The notes under the pieces are model-generated. The model was not told the origin of the DNA. It was given only the letters and a program-made list of their open reading frames with translations, and ran no database searches. A DNA stretch of 64,000 bases from assembly GCF_019160155.1 (NCBI RefSeq), contig NZ_JAFNIH010000023.1:248001-312000 (forward strand). Reading direction: 5' to 3'. The stretch comes from Pinisolibacter aquiterrae (GTDB lineage: Bacteria; Pseudomonadota; Alphaproteobacteria; Rhizobiales; Ancalomicrobiaceae). The position numbers and the translations under genes are program-made. This document shows positions 28,658-38,177 of the stretch, piece after piece; the first letter of the stretch is position 1; each line of letters opens with the position of its first letter.

Positions 28658-29323
28658 TCAGGCCGCGAAGGCGCGCCGGCCGGCCGGCACGCGGACGAAT
28701 TCGTCGGGCGCCGCCGCCGTCGCGGCCCAATGGGGATCGGCCCGCATGCGCTCGAAGAAGGCATCGACGTTCGCATAGGGCGACCAGTCGAAGGGCGTCA
28801 GATCCTTCACCTGTTCGAGGTGGGCGACGGCATAATCGGCGATGGTGAGGCCGTCGCCGACCATGTGGTCGCGCCCGTCCAGATGTCGATCGAGCACCGC
28901 GGCATGACCCTTCAGCATCTCCATGCTCCAGGCGACGAGATGGTCGTCCGGCGTCTCGCCGAAGACCGTCGGCTTCAGCACGGTCTGGAACGACAGGATG
29001 CCGAGCTGGTCGTTGAAATGCGCCAGTTCCCACGAGAGCCAACGCTCGATGTCGGCGCGCGTCCTCGGGTCGGCGGGATAGAGCGTGTTGCCCGGATGCC
29101 GGTCGCAGACGTAGCGATTGATCGCGTTGCTCTCCCACAGGAAGAAGTCGTCGTCCTCGAGCACCGGCACCTTGCCCGTCGGGTTCATCCGCAGGAACGC
29201 CGCCGAGCGGAGATCGCCCTTCATGTATTCGAGAAAGATCGTCTCGACCTCGACGCCGAGACGGCCGAGAACCGCCTGGACCTTTCGACAATTGGTGGAG
29301 CCGTTGGCGACATGGAGCTGCAT
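28658..29323 (-). CDS. Glutathione S-transferase family protein
   Basis: 221 residues. The thioredoxin-like N-terminal domain (residues 1-80) has NGSTNCRKVQAVL in the activating Ser/Cys position, the cis-Pro in NPTGKVPVLED, and WESNAINRYV for the glutathione gamma-Glu site. An all-helical C-terminal domain follows (DGLTIADYAVAH N-capping motif near 175). Substrate unknown. Between the LysR gene (98 nt upstream, same strand) and the YciI-like gene. Confidence 0.87.
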   Translation of the reverse strand: MQLHVANGSTNCRKVQAVLGRLGVEVETIFLEYMKGDLRSAAFLRMNPTGKVPVLEDDDFFLWESNAINRYVCDRHPGNTLYPADPRTRADIERWLSWELAHFNDQLGILSFQTVLKPTVFGETPDDHLVAWSMEMLKGHAAVLDRHLDGRDHMVGDGLTIADYAVAHLEQVKDLTPFDWSPYANVDAFFERMRADPHWAATAAAPDEFVRVPAGRRAFAA

Positions 29324-29421
29324 GGGTCGGTCACTCGTCTGGTTGAAGCGAGGCCTTCAACCTAGCGACGGGCCGCGGCCGGTCCCACGCACGTTTGCGA
29401 ACGCCGGCCCGAAAGGTTTTT

Positions 29422-30321
29422 TCAGGCGCCGGCGCGCTGCGTGCCGAGCAGGCGCGGGGCGGCGGCCCGCAGCGAGAGGGCGAGCGCGTCGGACGCCGCC
29501 TTGATGCGCGGCACCTTGGCGAGGTCGGCATGGACGACCAGCCAGAGGTCGGTCTCGAGGCCGGCGAGCGGCGGCCCGACACGGACGAGTTCGGGAAGCG
29601 CCGCACCGACGAAACAAGGCAGCACGCCGAAGCCGATCCCGGAGCGAACCGCCTTGGCGGCGCCGAGCAGGGTGTTGGCGCGAAAGCGGATCGCCGCGTC
29701 GTCGACATGGGCGGCGATCCAGGCGCCGGGGCCGGCGCAGGCCAGCGCTCCGTCGTAGCCGACCCAAGGACGCTCGCCGGGACGATCGGCGAGCGATCGT
29801 TCCGCGAAGACCGCCATGGCGACCGAACCGACGCGCCGCCCCATGAGGGCGGGATCGGGCGTATCGGTGACGCGCAGGGCGACGTCGGCCTCGCGCTCGG
29901 CGAGCGACAGAATGCGGTTGGAGACGATCAGGTCGAGCCGGATCTCCGGCTTCGCGCGGCAGATCTCGGCCAGCATGTCGGGCAGGAGATATTCCGACAC
30001 CGCATCCGGCGCGGTCAGGCGGACGACGCCCTCGGGGCGCAGGTCGCGGCCGGCGACGCGGGTTTCCAGCACCGCGATCTCCGCGCGCATCCGCTCGGCC
30101 AGATCGCGGACCTCGCCGCCCGCCTCGGTCGGCCGGCAGAGCGAGGGCGTCCGCTCGAAGAGGCGCGTGCCGAGGCGCTCTTCCATTCGCTTCAGGCGTC
30201 GCGACAGGGTCGGATGGCTGATGCGCAGCGCTTCCGCCGCGCCCGAGATCGTGCCGATCTCGGCGACCGCGAGCACCAGTCTCAGATCATCCCAGTCGAG
30301 ACGCGTCGAGGATGCGGACAT
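29422..30321 (-). CDS. LysR-family transcriptional regulator
   Basis: 299 residues from the ATG at 30319-30321. Winged-helix DNA-binding domain at about 9-68 (DLRLVLAVAEIGTISGAAEAL, then HPTLSRRLKRMEERLG), then a LysR substrate-binding domain from about 95 on. The recognition helix has SHPTLSRRL. Its targets may be the GST and YciI-like genes immediately downstream on the same strand; that is an inference from position. The frame extends to 30378 but the LTTR domain begins after the chosen start. Confidence 0.88.
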   Translation of the reverse strand: MSASSTRLDWDDLRLVLAVAEIGTISGAAEALRISHPTLSRRLKRMEERLGTRLFERTPSLCRPTEAGGEVRDLAERMRAEIAVLETRVAGRDLRPEGVVRLTAPDAVSEYLLPDMLAEICRAKPEIRLDLIVSNRILSLAEREADVALRVTDTPDPALMGRRVGSVAMAVFAERSLADRPGERPWVGYDGALACAGPGAWIAAHVDDAAIRFRANTLLGAAKAVRSGIGFGVLPCFVGAALPELVRVGPPLAGLETDLWLVVHADLAKVPRIKAASDALALSLRAAAPRLLGTQRAGA

Positions 30322-30396
30322 CGTCGGCTCCGAACCCGGCGTCCTCGGCATGGACCGCGCGCGACGGCAGAGATCCACGGCGTGCGGGGACGCGCC

Positions 30397-30873
30397 TCAC
30401 TCCTTGTACTTCATCAACCGCGACTTCTCGCGGTTCCACTCGCGCTCTTTCTCGGTCTCGCGTTTGTCGGCGGCGTTCTTGCCCTTGGCGAGCGCGAGCG
30501 TGATCTTGGCGCGGCCCTTTTCGTTGAAATGGATGTCGAGCGGAACGAGGGTCATGCCCTCGCGCTCGACCGCGCCCACCAGCTTGTTGATCTCCTTGCG
30601 ATGCAACAGCAGTCGACGCGGCCGGCGGGTCTCGTGATTGAACCTGTTGGCCTGGAGATATTCGGGAATATAGCAGTTGTAGAGAAAGATGTCGGAGCCG
30701 TAGGGCGCCGCATAGGCGTCGGTGATGTTGGAACGGCCACCGCGCAGGGACTTGATCTCGGTGCCGGTCAGAGCGATGCCGGCCTCCCAAGTGTCGACGA
30801 TGTGGTACGAGAACCGCGCCTTGCGGTTTTCGGCGGCGAGCTTGAAGCGCTCGCCGTCCTTGGCCGAGGCCAT
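30397..30873 (-). CDS. smpB: SsrA (tmRNA)-binding protein SmpB
   Basis: Delivers tmRNA to stalled ribosomes in trans-translation. 158 residues. Family motifs: [21 protein letters not shown] (about 16-36), [19 protein letters not shown] and the C-terminal basic tail after [17 protein letters not shown]. The tmRNA gene itself is not in this window. It starts 16 nt after the dapA stop, so it is likely in the dapA operon, a common alphaproteobacterial arrangement. Start ATG at 30871-30873. Confidence 0.95.
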   Translation of the reverse strand: MASAKDGERFKLAAENRKARFSYHIVDTWEAGIALTGTEIKSLRGGRSNITDAYAAPYGSDIFLYNCYIPEYLQANRFNHETRRPRRLLLHRKEINKLVGAVEREGMTLVPLDIHFNEKGRAKITLALAKGKNAADKRETEKEREWNREKSRLMKYKE

Positions 30874-30889
30874 CGGTGTCTTCCTTCGG

Positions 30890-31765
30890 TCAGAGGATCC
30901 CGGCGTGCTTCGCCGCAGCCTCGAGTTCCTTGCGCACCGAGGCCGAGGCCTCGACGAGCGGCAGGCGCAGGCCGTTCTGCATCTTGCCGAGGAGCGAGGC
31001 GAGATACTTCGGGCCGGCCGGGTTGGGTTCGAGGAACAGCGCGCGATGGAGCGGCATCAGCTGGTCCTGGTAGCGAAGTGCCTTGGCATAATCGCCCGCC
31101 GCCATCGCCGCCTGGAACTCGGCGCAGAGCTTCGGGGCCACGTTGGCGGTCACCGAGATGCAGCCGACGCCGCCCTGGGCGTTGAAGCCGAGCGCGGTCG
31201 CGTCCTCGCCGGAGAGCTGGATGAACTCCGGGCCGGAGACCATGCGCTGCAGCGCCGGGCGCGCCAGATTGCCGGTCGCGTCCTTGACGCCCTTGATGTT
31301 GCGGCTGTCGCGGAAGAGACGGTCCATCGTCTCGACCGAGATGTCGACCACCGAGCGCGGCGGGATGTTGTAGACGATGATCGGAATGCCGATCGCCGCG
31401 TCGATCGCCATGAAGTGGCGATAGAGGCCCTCCTGGCTCGGCTTGTTGTAATAGGGCGCGACCACCAGCACCGCGTCGGCGCCGGCCTTCTCGGCATGGG
31501 TGGCGAGATCGATCGCTTCCGCCGTGTTGTTGGAGCCGGCACCGGCGATCACCGTGGCCTTGCCCTTGGCGACCTCGATGGTCAGTTCGACCACGCGCTT
31601 GTGCTCGGCATGCGAGAGCGTCGGGCTTTCGCCGGTGGTGCCGCAGGGCACGACGCCGTTCGAACCTTCCGCGATCTGCCAGGCGACGAAGTCCTGCAGG
31701 GCTTTCTCGTCCACGGCCCCGTTGGAGAACGGCGTGACGAGTGCTGTAATGGAGCCCTTGAACAT
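30890..31765 (-). CDS. dapA: 4-hydroxy-tetrahydrodipicolinate synthase
   Basis: First committed step of lysine and diaminopimelate synthesis: pyruvate plus aspartate semialdehyde. 291 residues, TIM barrel. Schiff-base K161 in [12 protein letters not shown]43-T44 in CGTTGES, and Y132 in VYNIPPRS complete the active site. Start ATG at 31763-31765. A perfect inverted repeat (ATCGAAC-5-GTTCGAT, 31822-31840) about 57 nt upstream could be an operator. Confidence 0.95.
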   Translation of the reverse strand: MFKGSITALVTPFSNGAVDEKALQDFVAWQIAEGSNGVVPCGTTGESPTLSHAEHKRVVELTIEVAKGKATVIAGAGSNNTAEAIDLATHAEKAGADAVLVVAPYYNKPSQEGLYRHFMAIDAAIGIPIIVYNIPPRSVVDISVETMDRLFRDSRNIKGVKDATGNLARPALQRMVSGPEFIQLSGEDATALGFNAQGGVGCISVTANVAPKLCAEFQAAMAAGDYAKALRYQDQLMPLHRALFLEPNPAGPKYLASLLGKMQNGLRLPLVEASASVRKELEAAAKHAGIL

Positions 31766-32108
31766 CGGGAGACCCTCTCGGAACCTGGAAACGGCGCGCG
31801 GAACGGCGCATGATCCGCCGGATCGAACGGGGTGTTCGATGCGCGTCGGCGGGCGGCGACAATAGTCCGAGGCGCGAGCCGGCGCAACTCGCGCACGGCC
31901 CGCGATCGCGGCCACGCATGACCCGGATCGAGAGGAAGTCGGTGGCGGGTAATCCTTTGTTCACCGTGTCGGACCTAGGGTCGGAACCGAATTCCCGTCG
32001 GACGCGACGGCCCGAGACAGTCGCGGCCGGCCGCGCCGACATGCCGTACGACGCGGGGCCCGGGGACGGCCCCCTCGCCGACGAGCGGACGAAGACGAGG
32101 ACAAGACG
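31766..32108. promoter_or_regulatory. Divergent intergenic region between dapA and the lytic transglycosylase gene
   Basis: 343 nt. Contains the ATCGAAC/GTTCGAT inverted repeat (31822-31840) on the dapA side and an AT-richer patch around 31945-31970 (TAATCCTTTGTTCACC) on the transglycosylase side that could hold its promoter. No gene seen. Confidence 0.4.
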
Positions 32109-34151
32109 ATGATGCTTCCGACCCGACGGATCACCCGAGGATCGACGGCCCGGATCGCCGCCTTCGTCTGCGGCCTGGCGCTGTGGGTCGCGCCGGTCGC
32201 GGCCCAGGACCTGACGCGCGCTCTGGCGGCGGCCTCGCGCGGCGACGTCGCCTCGGTCAACGCGATGCGCTCCGGCCTCGACCGGATCGATCAGAAGATC
32301 GTCGACTGGTATCTGATCCGCATGGGCTCGGGCCTGCCGAGCCAGGCGATCACCGCCTTCGCCATCGCCAATCAATCCTGGCCGGATCCGGAACTCTTCC
32401 GCAAGCGCGCCGAACAGGCGCTCGAGAAGGAAAATCCGTCGGCCGACGACGTGATCTACGCCTTCCAGGGCTCCAAGCCCTATTCCAATCGCGGCCGCAT
32501 CATGCTGGCGCGCGCGCTCGTCGCCAAGGGGCGCAAATCGGACGCCGCGCAATGGGCGCGGTTCGCCTATCGCGACGACAAGCTCACCGAGGACGAGCAG
32601 CGAGTGCTCGAGAACGAGTTCGGCTCGCTCCTCGGCGACGGCGACTACAAGGCGCGCTTCGACATGGCGCTGCTCAAGGGCCATGCCGGCGACGCCATGC
32701 AGGCGGCGCGCAAGCTCGGGGGCGGCTACGAGACGCTCGCCAAGGCCGGTCTCGCGGTGGAAAAGAAGCAGGGCAACGCCGGCTCGCTCCTCGACTCGGT
32801 GCCGGGCGGTCTGCGCGCCGATCCCGCCTATATCTTCGCCCGCGCCCAATATGCGCGCCGCGCCGAGCGCTGGCAGGAAGCGGCGGAATGGCTGATCAAA
32901 GCGCCGAAGGATCCACGTCTCCTCGGCCGTCCCGACGAATGGTGGGAAGAAAAGCGCATCGTCTCGCGCAAGCTGCTCGATCTCGGCGACGCCAAGACCG
33001 CCTACAAGGTGGTGCTCGGCCACACCGGCTCGACGCCGGCCAATCAGGCCGAGGCCGATTTCCACGCCGGCTGGTACGCGCTGCGCTTCCTCAAGGATCC
33101 GCACGCGGCGATGCGCCATTTCGCGGCCGTGGCCGAGGACAGCGCCAAGCCGGTGACGCGGGCGCGCGCGCTCTATTGGATGGGCCGGGCGGCGGAAGCC
33201 GGCGGCGGCTCGTCGTCGGAATATTACCGCAAGGCGGGCGAATTCGGCTTCACCTTCTACGGTCAGATGGCCCGCGCCAAGCTCGGCCAGACCGATCTCG
33301 GCATCGACCGCTCCATCTCGGTCACCTCCGCCGATCGCGCGGCGATGGAGCACGACGACCGTTTCGAGGCGCTGCGCCGCTTCGGCAAGATCGGCCGCAA
33401 GGATCTCGCCACCACCTTCGCCAAGCACATGGCCGAGACGCTGCGCACCCCCGGCCAGATCGCGACCCTCATCGACATGATGGAGAAGCAGGGCTGGATG
33501 AACCTCGCCGTCACGGCCGGCAAGGCCGGCGCCCAGCGCGGCATGGACATGGAGGTGCGCGCCTTCCCGATCGGCGTCTCGCCCAACGTGGACACGTCCG
33601 GTCTCGAGAAGGCGCTCGCCTTCGCGATCATCCGTCAGGAGAGCGAGTTCAATCAGTCGATCGTCTCCTCGGCGGGGGCCACCGGCATCTTCCAGGTGAT
33701 GCCCGACACCGGCCGTGACGCCGCGAAATATCTCAGCATCTCCTATAATCGCGACGCTTGGCGCAACGATCCCGCCTACAACATCCGCCTCGGCTCGGCC
33801 TATGTCGCCCGGCTCGTCGACAATTACGACGGCAATTACGTGATGGCGATCGCCGGCTACAACGCCGGGCCCGGCCGCATCCGCGACTGGGTGCGCGAAT
33901 ACGGCGATCCGCGCACCGGCGACGTCGACGTGGTCGACTGGATGGAGCGCATCCCCTTCTCCGAGACGCGCAACTACGTCCAGCGCGTGCTCGAGAACCT
34001 CCAGGTCTATCGCTTCCGTCTCGACGGGCAGCGGCTGCAGATCGCCCAGGATCTGGCGCGTGGTGTCGGGGCGCGGTCGTCGTCGACCGGCTCGGTGCCG
34101 ATGCCGCCGAAGTCGCCGGGCGGGATCGGATCCTGGTTCGGGGCGAACTGA
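32109..34151 (+). CDS. Soluble lytic murein transglycosylase
   Basis: 680 residues. Signal peptide 1-34 (hydrophobic AAFVCGLALWVAPVAAQ), so periplasmic. A long alpha-superhelical region (about 35-490) precedes an SLT lysozyme-like domain at about 495-640. The catalytic glutamate lies in AFAIIRQESEFNQSIVSSAGATG (about E511), with FQVMPDTGRD and IAGYNAGPGRI as the other family motifs. It cleaves peptidoglycan glycan strands to 1,6-anhydro products. Two adjacent ATGs (32109, 32112) follow a GAGGA site. Confidence 0.93.
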   Translation: MMLPTRRITRGSTARIAAFVCGLALWVAPVAAQDLTRALAAASRGDVASVNAMRSGLDRIDQKIVDWYLIRMGSGLPSQAITAFAIANQSWPDPELFRKRAEQALEKENPSADDVIYAFQGSKPYSNRGRIMLARALVAKGRKSDAAQWARFAYRDDKLTEDEQRVLENEFGSLLGDGDYKARFDMALLKGHAGDAMQAARKLGGGYETLAKAGLAVEKKQGNAGSLLDSVPGGLRADPAYIFARAQYARRAERWQEAAEWLIKAPKDPRLLGRPDEWWEEKRIVSRKLLDLGDAKTAYKVVLGHTGSTPANQAEADFHAGWYALRFLKDPHAAMRHFAAVAEDSAKPVTRARALYWMGRAAEAGGGSSSEYYRKAGEFGFTFYGQMARAKLGQTDLGIDRSISVTSADRAAMEHDDRFEALRRFGKIGRKDLATTFAKHMAETLRTPGQIATLIDMMEKQGWMNLAVTAGKAGAQRGMDMEVRAFPIGVSPNVDTSGLEKALAFAIIRQESEFNQSIVSSAGATGIFQVMPDTGRDAAKYLSISYNRDAWRNDPAYNIRLGSAYVARLVDNYDGNYVMAIAGYNAGPGRIRDWVREYGDPRTGDVDVVDWMERIPFSETRNYVQRVLENLQVYRFRLDGQRLQIAQDLARGVGARSSSTGSVPMPPKSPGGIGSWFGAN

Positions 34152-34249
34152 GGTCACCTCTCGGTCTTGCGCGCGCGCGCCGGGCTCGTCACTGTGAGGG
34201 TTTCCAGCGTCGGCGCGCCCGCGTCGGCCGAGGTTCTCGGAGTGCGCGC

Positions 34250-35212
34250 GTGACCGACGACAGTCCCTCCCTCCCGCTCGCCGGCCCGACCGGCGCCGCC
34301 TTCGGCCCGACCTCGCGGGACGCCTCCGGCACGCCCTACCGGCCGTTCCGCTTCTTCGCCCGCGACGGCGTGGTGCTCGCCGGGCGCGACTACGCTCCGT
34401 CACGGCCGACCGATCGCCGGCCGGTCGTCTGTCTGCCCGGGCTCACCCGCAATTCGCGCGACTTCGAACCGGCCGTCGCGCGGCTCACCGCCGGCACCGG
34501 CGGCTCGCCCGCCCGGCGCTGCGTCACGTTCGACTTCCGGGGGCGCGGGGCCTCGGAGCGCTCGCATCCGAGCCTCTACACGCCCCTGCAGGAGCTGGAC
34601 GACACACGCCTCGGCCTCGCCGCGCTCGGCATCGAGACGATCACCGCCTTCGGCACCTCGCGCGGCGGCATCGTCACCATGCTCGCCGGGCTGGTCGCGC
34701 CGGGGCTCGTCGCGACCGCCGTTCTCAACGACATCGGCGCGGTGATCGAACTCGCCGGTCTTCTGCGGATCAAGGGCTACGTCGGCCGGTCCCTGCCGGA
34801 GGGGATCGACTGGCCGACGCTGATCACCGTCGTCTCCCAGGCCAATCGCGACGAATTTCCCCGCCTCGACGCGGTCGCATGGGAGCGGCACGCCCGCCGC
34901 CTCTTCCGCGACGTCGAGGGGCGCCCGGCGATGGACTACGATCCCGAGATCGCGCGGACCCTCGACGCGGTCACCGCCGAAACGCCGATGCCCGATCTCT
35001 GGGCGGCCTTCGACACCTTGACCGAGATCCCGATTCTCTCGGTGCGCGGCGCGCTCTCCGATCTCCTGACCGAGGAGACGGTGGCGGCGATGGCGGCGCG
35101 CGCGCCACGCCTCGAGACGCTGATCGTCGCCGATCAGGGCCACGCCCCGCTCTTCGACGACGACCTCTCGCTCGACGGGCTGGTGGCCTTCCTGGATCGG
35201 GTCGGGGCCTGA
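34250..35212 (+). CDS. Alpha/beta-fold hydrolase
   Basis: 320 residues. Nucleophile elbow AFGTSRGGIV with S137 (GTSRG fits GxSxG), oxyanion region VVCLPGLTRNSRDFEP at 59-74, FDFRGRGASER typical of this branch, and a C-terminal His in VADQGHAPLFD. Substrate unknown; esterase or dienelactone/epoxide-type activity cannot be told apart. I used GTG 34250 as start because no ATG fits near the conserved region and a GGAG stretch precedes it. It follows the lytic transglycosylase by 98 nt. Confidence 0.8.
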   Translation: MTDDSPSLPLAGPTGAAFGPTSRDASGTPYRPFRFFARDGVVLAGRDYAPSRPTDRRPVVCLPGLTRNSRDFEPAVARLTAGTGGSPARRCVTFDFRGRGASERSHPSLYTPLQELDDTRLGLAALGIETITAFGTSRGGIVTMLAGLVAPGLVATAVLNDIGAVIELAGLLRIKGYVGRSLPEGIDWPTLITVVSQANRDEFPRLDAVAWERHARRLFRDVEGRPAMDYDPEIARTLDAVTAETPMPDLWAAFDTLTEIPILSVRGALSDLLTEETVAAMAARAPRLETLIVADQGHAPLFDDDLSLDGLVAFLDRVGA

Positions 35213-35255
35213 TCGAGGCGCTCGCCGCCCGAGGGGCGACGGGCCGGTCGCTCCG

Positions 35256-36020
35256 TCAGGCGTTGCTGGTCGGCACCTCGCCCGCATCGACGCGGGCGGC
35301 GAATTCGGTGGTGCCGCCCGCCGCCAGGATCTTGGCCTGACCGACCCAATCCTCACGCTCGATGCGGCCGACGAAGGCGAGGAACGATCCCGCCCAGGCG
35401 ATGTTTTCCGGGCTCCAGGCGGCGATCTGGTCGAAGTGCCAGATCCCGAGCGCATTGAGCCGCGCCTCGTTCTGCTTGCCGATGCCCTTGATGCGCTTCA
35501 GATCGTCCGCCGTTCCCTCACGCGGCGCGACGAGACCGGCCGGCCGCGCGCCATGGGCATCGGCCTCGCCGGCACGAGCACGATCGGCCTCGGCGAGCGC
35601 CGGGGCCTCGGCGACGGGCGCCGGGGCCGGTGCCGGTTCGGCGAGCGGAGCCGGGGGAGCGGGAGCCGGCGCCGGATCGGGGGTCGGCTCGGTCGAGACG
35701 GCTGCCGGCGCGGCCTCCACCGGCGGCGACGGCGGGGCCGCCACCGGCGCGGCGGCGCTCGCGACGACGGGCACCGGCGTGGGCGCGGCGACGTGCGGCG
35801 CCGTGAGGGCGAGGGTGAGGCGCGCGCGTTCGGCATCGGACATCATCTGCGGCGCCGCCGGCAGGCCGGGCGCGGGCGGAAGCGGCGCGGCCTCGCGCAA
35901 CCACGGCCGATCGGTCGCCCAATCCGAGCCCCAGGCCTCCGCGAGAAGGCTCCCGAGCGCGGTTCCGAGAAGAGCCGACAGCAACATCAGCACGAAGGTC
36001 TCGAGGATCAGCATCACCAT
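35256..36020 (-). CDS. Membrane-anchored protein with Ala/Pro-rich linker and helix-hairpin-helix domain
   Basis: 254 residues, function unknown. N-terminal membrane anchor (MVMLILETFVLMLLSALLG, about 1-25), then a 120-residue low-complexity Ala/Pro/Val linker (about 45-165). The folded C-terminal domain starts at about 170 with DDLKRIKGIGKQNEARLNALGI, a helix-hairpin-helix motif of the kind annotated as 5' DNA nuclease/flap endonuclease-like, and continues with WSPENIAWAGSFL. HhH domains usually bind DNA or act as protein adaptors; which applies here is open. It is the third gene after a BON/OmpA protein and a microprotein. Confidence 0.75.
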   Translation of the reverse strand: MVMLILETFVLMLLSALLGTALGSLLAEAWGSDWATDRPWLREAAPLPPAPGLPAAPQMMSDAERARLTLALTAPHVAAPTPVPVVASAAAPVAAPPSPPVEAAPAAVSTEPTPDPAPAPAPPAPLAEPAPAPAPVAEAPALAEADRARAGEADAHGARPAGLVAPREGTADDLKRIKGIGKQNEARLNALGIWHFDQIAAWSPENIAWAGSFLAFVGRIEREDWVGQAKILAAGGTTEFAARVDAGEVPTSNA

Positions 36021-36033
36021 GACGGATCTCCCC

Positions 36034-36150
36034 TCAACCGGCAGAGGAATCGCGGCGGCGCCATCCGACCACGGTCCCCGCGACGAAGGCGAGAAGCATG
36101 AAGGGCCACAGCTTGGAAATCAGGTAGATCATCGTGCGTTCCTCGCTCAT
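36034..36150 (-). CDS. 38-residue single-pass membrane microprotein
   Basis: MSEERTMIYL start, followed by one hydrophobic segment (about residues 8-29, containing LWPFMLLAFVAGTVVGW) and a basic end. The ATG at 36148-36150 overlaps the stop of the OmpA-type gene (ATGA), strongly suggesting translational coupling; an internal ATG at 36130-36132 would give 32 residues. The LWPF-x-LLAF-x-x-G-x-x-x-GW pattern occurs in other small Rhizobiales proteins as I recall, but I cannot name a family. It probably resides in the inner membrane with its basic C-terminus in the cytoplasm. Confidence 0.65.
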   Translation of the reverse strand: MSEERTMIYLISKLWPFMLLAFVAGTVVGWRRRDSSAG

Positions 36151-37898
36151 TCGACTCGGAATTCGATGCGCCGGTTCAATTGCCGGCCCTCCGCGGTGGT
36201 GTTCTCGGCGATCGGGTTCGCCTCGCCGAAGCCGGTCGCGGTGAGCCGCTCCGGGGCGATGCCGCCGGCGACGAGATAATCGACGACGGCGCGGGCGCGC
36301 GCCTCCGACAGCGCCATGTTGGCGTCGGGTTCGCCCTCGTCGTCGGTGTGGCCCTCGACCGAGACATGCGCGGAGAGGCATTCGAGCGAGGCGACCACCA
36401 GCGCGTCGAGGACGCGGATGCTCTCCTCGCGCAGGCTCGCCTTGCCGGTATCGAAGAGGATCTTCTCGCGCGTCTGGACGTTCTCGAGCACGGTCTGACA
36501 GGTCGCGGCGTCGACCTGCGGCGGCGGCGGCAGGGCGGTGACGGCGGAGCCCTCGGCGAGAGCGTACCCCTTCGGCAGGAGGCCACGGATCTTGGCGAGG
36601 ATCTGCGCGCCGAGCGCGGCAGTGGGCGCGGCGCCGGTCACCTTCGCCGACCCGTCGGCGAGATCGAAGCCGAAGTCGGGGAAGCGCGAGAGGCTCGGCA
36701 CCAGGGCGACGATCGTGTCGAGGAAGCCCGAGGGGGCGCCCGGCGCCACGGTGGGGACGCCCTCGACCGTGGCGAAGTTCGCCTTCAGGGCCGCGAGCAG
36801 GCGCTCGGCCGCGCTCGAATCGGGCACGAATCCCTCGACCGTGACCGTCCCGCCCTTCGCGGTGAGGCCGAGGCGATAGGGCACGGGCACCGGCGCCACC
36901 AGCCCGTCGGCGACGAGCGGCAGGCCGCCGGGCACACCCGACTTCAGCGTCTTCTCGAGCGCGACATAGGTCGCCCAATCCTTGGGCTTGCCGAGAATCG
37001 TGTAGCCGGCCGGATCGACCTTGGCGCCGCCCTCGTTCAGGCCGGCGAGAGAGGCGATGGTGAAATCGATCGCGGCGACTGCACCGTCGCGCGCGCCGGG
37101 GGCGAGGCGGGTGCGATCCTCGACGCCGGCCGGGAAGGCCGATTTCGCGGCGGCGAGAACGCGCGCGCGTGCGTCCGCGTCGGGCAGGAAGCCGTCGAGC
37201 ACCAAGCGGCCGCCGGCGAGCGCGGCGGAGAAGGTCCAGCGCGGCGGGGCCGGGGTCTTCAACGTGTCGGCGGCGATGGTCATGCCGGGCGGGAGCGCGG
37301 AGGCGAGCGTCTGCTCGATCGCCTCCCAGGTGGCGAAATCGTTCGGCTCACCATCGATCGTGCAGCGATCGCCGCTGCAGGCGAAGCTGCCGGCCTTCAA
37401 CTGGGCGACGCGAGCGAGCGCGAAATCGGTGCGCGCGACCCAATCGCTCGGCGCCCCGCGCGCGGTGACGGTCTCGTCGACGATGGTCGCGCCGGGAAGC
37501 GCCTTCGCCGCCCGCGCCAGAAGATCCGCCCGCGCCGCATCGCTCGGCACGGCGCCGGTCACCTTGACCGTGGTGCCCACCTTCTCGAAGCCGAAGACAT
37601 AGGGCGAGGCGAGCGGCAACACCATCGTCTCGTCGGCGACGATGCGGACGCCGAAGACGCGGTCGGCGGAGGCGACGGCGAGAACGCGTTGTTCGGGATC
37701 GGGCGCGGTGCCGGTCAGGGTGACGTCACGGCCGTCGATCGTCGCGACCTTGGCCCAGGAGCGGCCTTCGGCGCCGAGGCGCTCGGTGGTGCGGCCACTC
37801 ACGTCCTCGGCGATCGGGCCGAATGCGACGACGCCCGCGAGTGCCGTCACCCCCACGGCGATCAGGCCGTCGGGAAGAATCCATCCGAACCCGCGCAT
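36147..37898 (-). CDS. BON-repeat and OmpA-domain envelope protein
   Basis: 583 residues. One N-terminal membrane segment (about 6-28), several tandem BON-like repeats (about 45-450, each with a pattern like VTGAAPTAALGAQILA), and a C-terminal OmpA/MotB domain (about 465-583). The latter has ILFDTGKASLREESIRVLD, EGHTDDEGEPDANMALSEAR and the final RQLNRRIEFRVE. The OmpA domain binds peptidoglycan, so the protein probably links the inner membrane to the wall. Start ATG at 37896-37898 follows a strong GGAAGGGAG site. The frame is open further upstream, without support. It heads a three-gene run with the microprotein and HhH protein. Confidence 0.85.
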   Translation of the reverse strand: MRGFGWILPDGLIAVGVTALAGVVAFGPIAEDVSGRTTERLGAEGRSWAKVATIDGRDVTLTGTAPDPEQRVLAVASADRVFGVRIVADETMVLPLASPYVFGFEKVGTTVKVTGAVPSDAARADLLARAAKALPGATIVDETVTARGAPSDWVARTDFALARVAQLKAGSFACSGDRCTIDGEPNDFATWEAIEQTLASALPPGMTIAADTLKTPAPPRWTFSAALAGGRLVLDGFLPDADARARVLAAAKSAFPAGVEDRTRLAPGARDGAVAAIDFTIASLAGLNEGGAKVDPAGYTILGKPKDWATYVALEKTLKSGVPGGLPLVADGLVAPVPVPYRLGLTAKGGTVTVEGFVPDSSAAERLLAALKANFATVEGVPTVAPGAPSGFLDTIVALVPSLSRFPDFGFDLADGSAKVTGAAPTAALGAQILAKIRGLLPKGYALAEGSAVTALPPPPQVDAATCQTVLENVQTREKILFDTGKASLREESIRVLDALVVASLECLSAHVSVEGHTDDEGEPDANMALSEARARAVVDYLVAGGIAPERLTATGFGEANPIAENTTAEGRQLNRRIEFRVE

Positions 37899-38124
37899 AC
37901 GAACCGCTCCCTTCCTGTCCCCGAACGCGACGGCGAGCAAGCCGCGATGCGTTCCCGTTCCATCGAAGAACGTCGGCGGTCTCACCCTTCCCCATCGTTC
38001 GGGGGAGAGAGTATCACGGGAACTCGCCGGGGCAACCGAGCGGATGCGCACTCCCCTACCCCATCGCCCTCGTCGCGGACGAGGCGACGGACGCCGGGAA
38101 ACGCGAAAGAGCGGCACAAAAAGA

Positions 38125-38152
38125 AGAAACCCGGCGGTTGCCCGCCGGGTTT
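38125..38152 (-). terminator. Intrinsic terminator of porin gene 1
   Basis: Perfect 12-bp stem (38125-38136 with 38141-38152) and a 4-nt loop, followed on the minus strand by TTCTTTTTGT. Strong rho-independent terminator 26 nt after the porin stop. Confidence 0.9.
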
Positions 38153-38177
38153 CTGATTTCGACCGATCTCAGAGAGA

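Noticed and set aside
30768-34403. 1211-residue open frame on the minus strand
   Set aside because: Spans dapA in another frame and the lytic transglycosylase antisense; no domain, biased composition.
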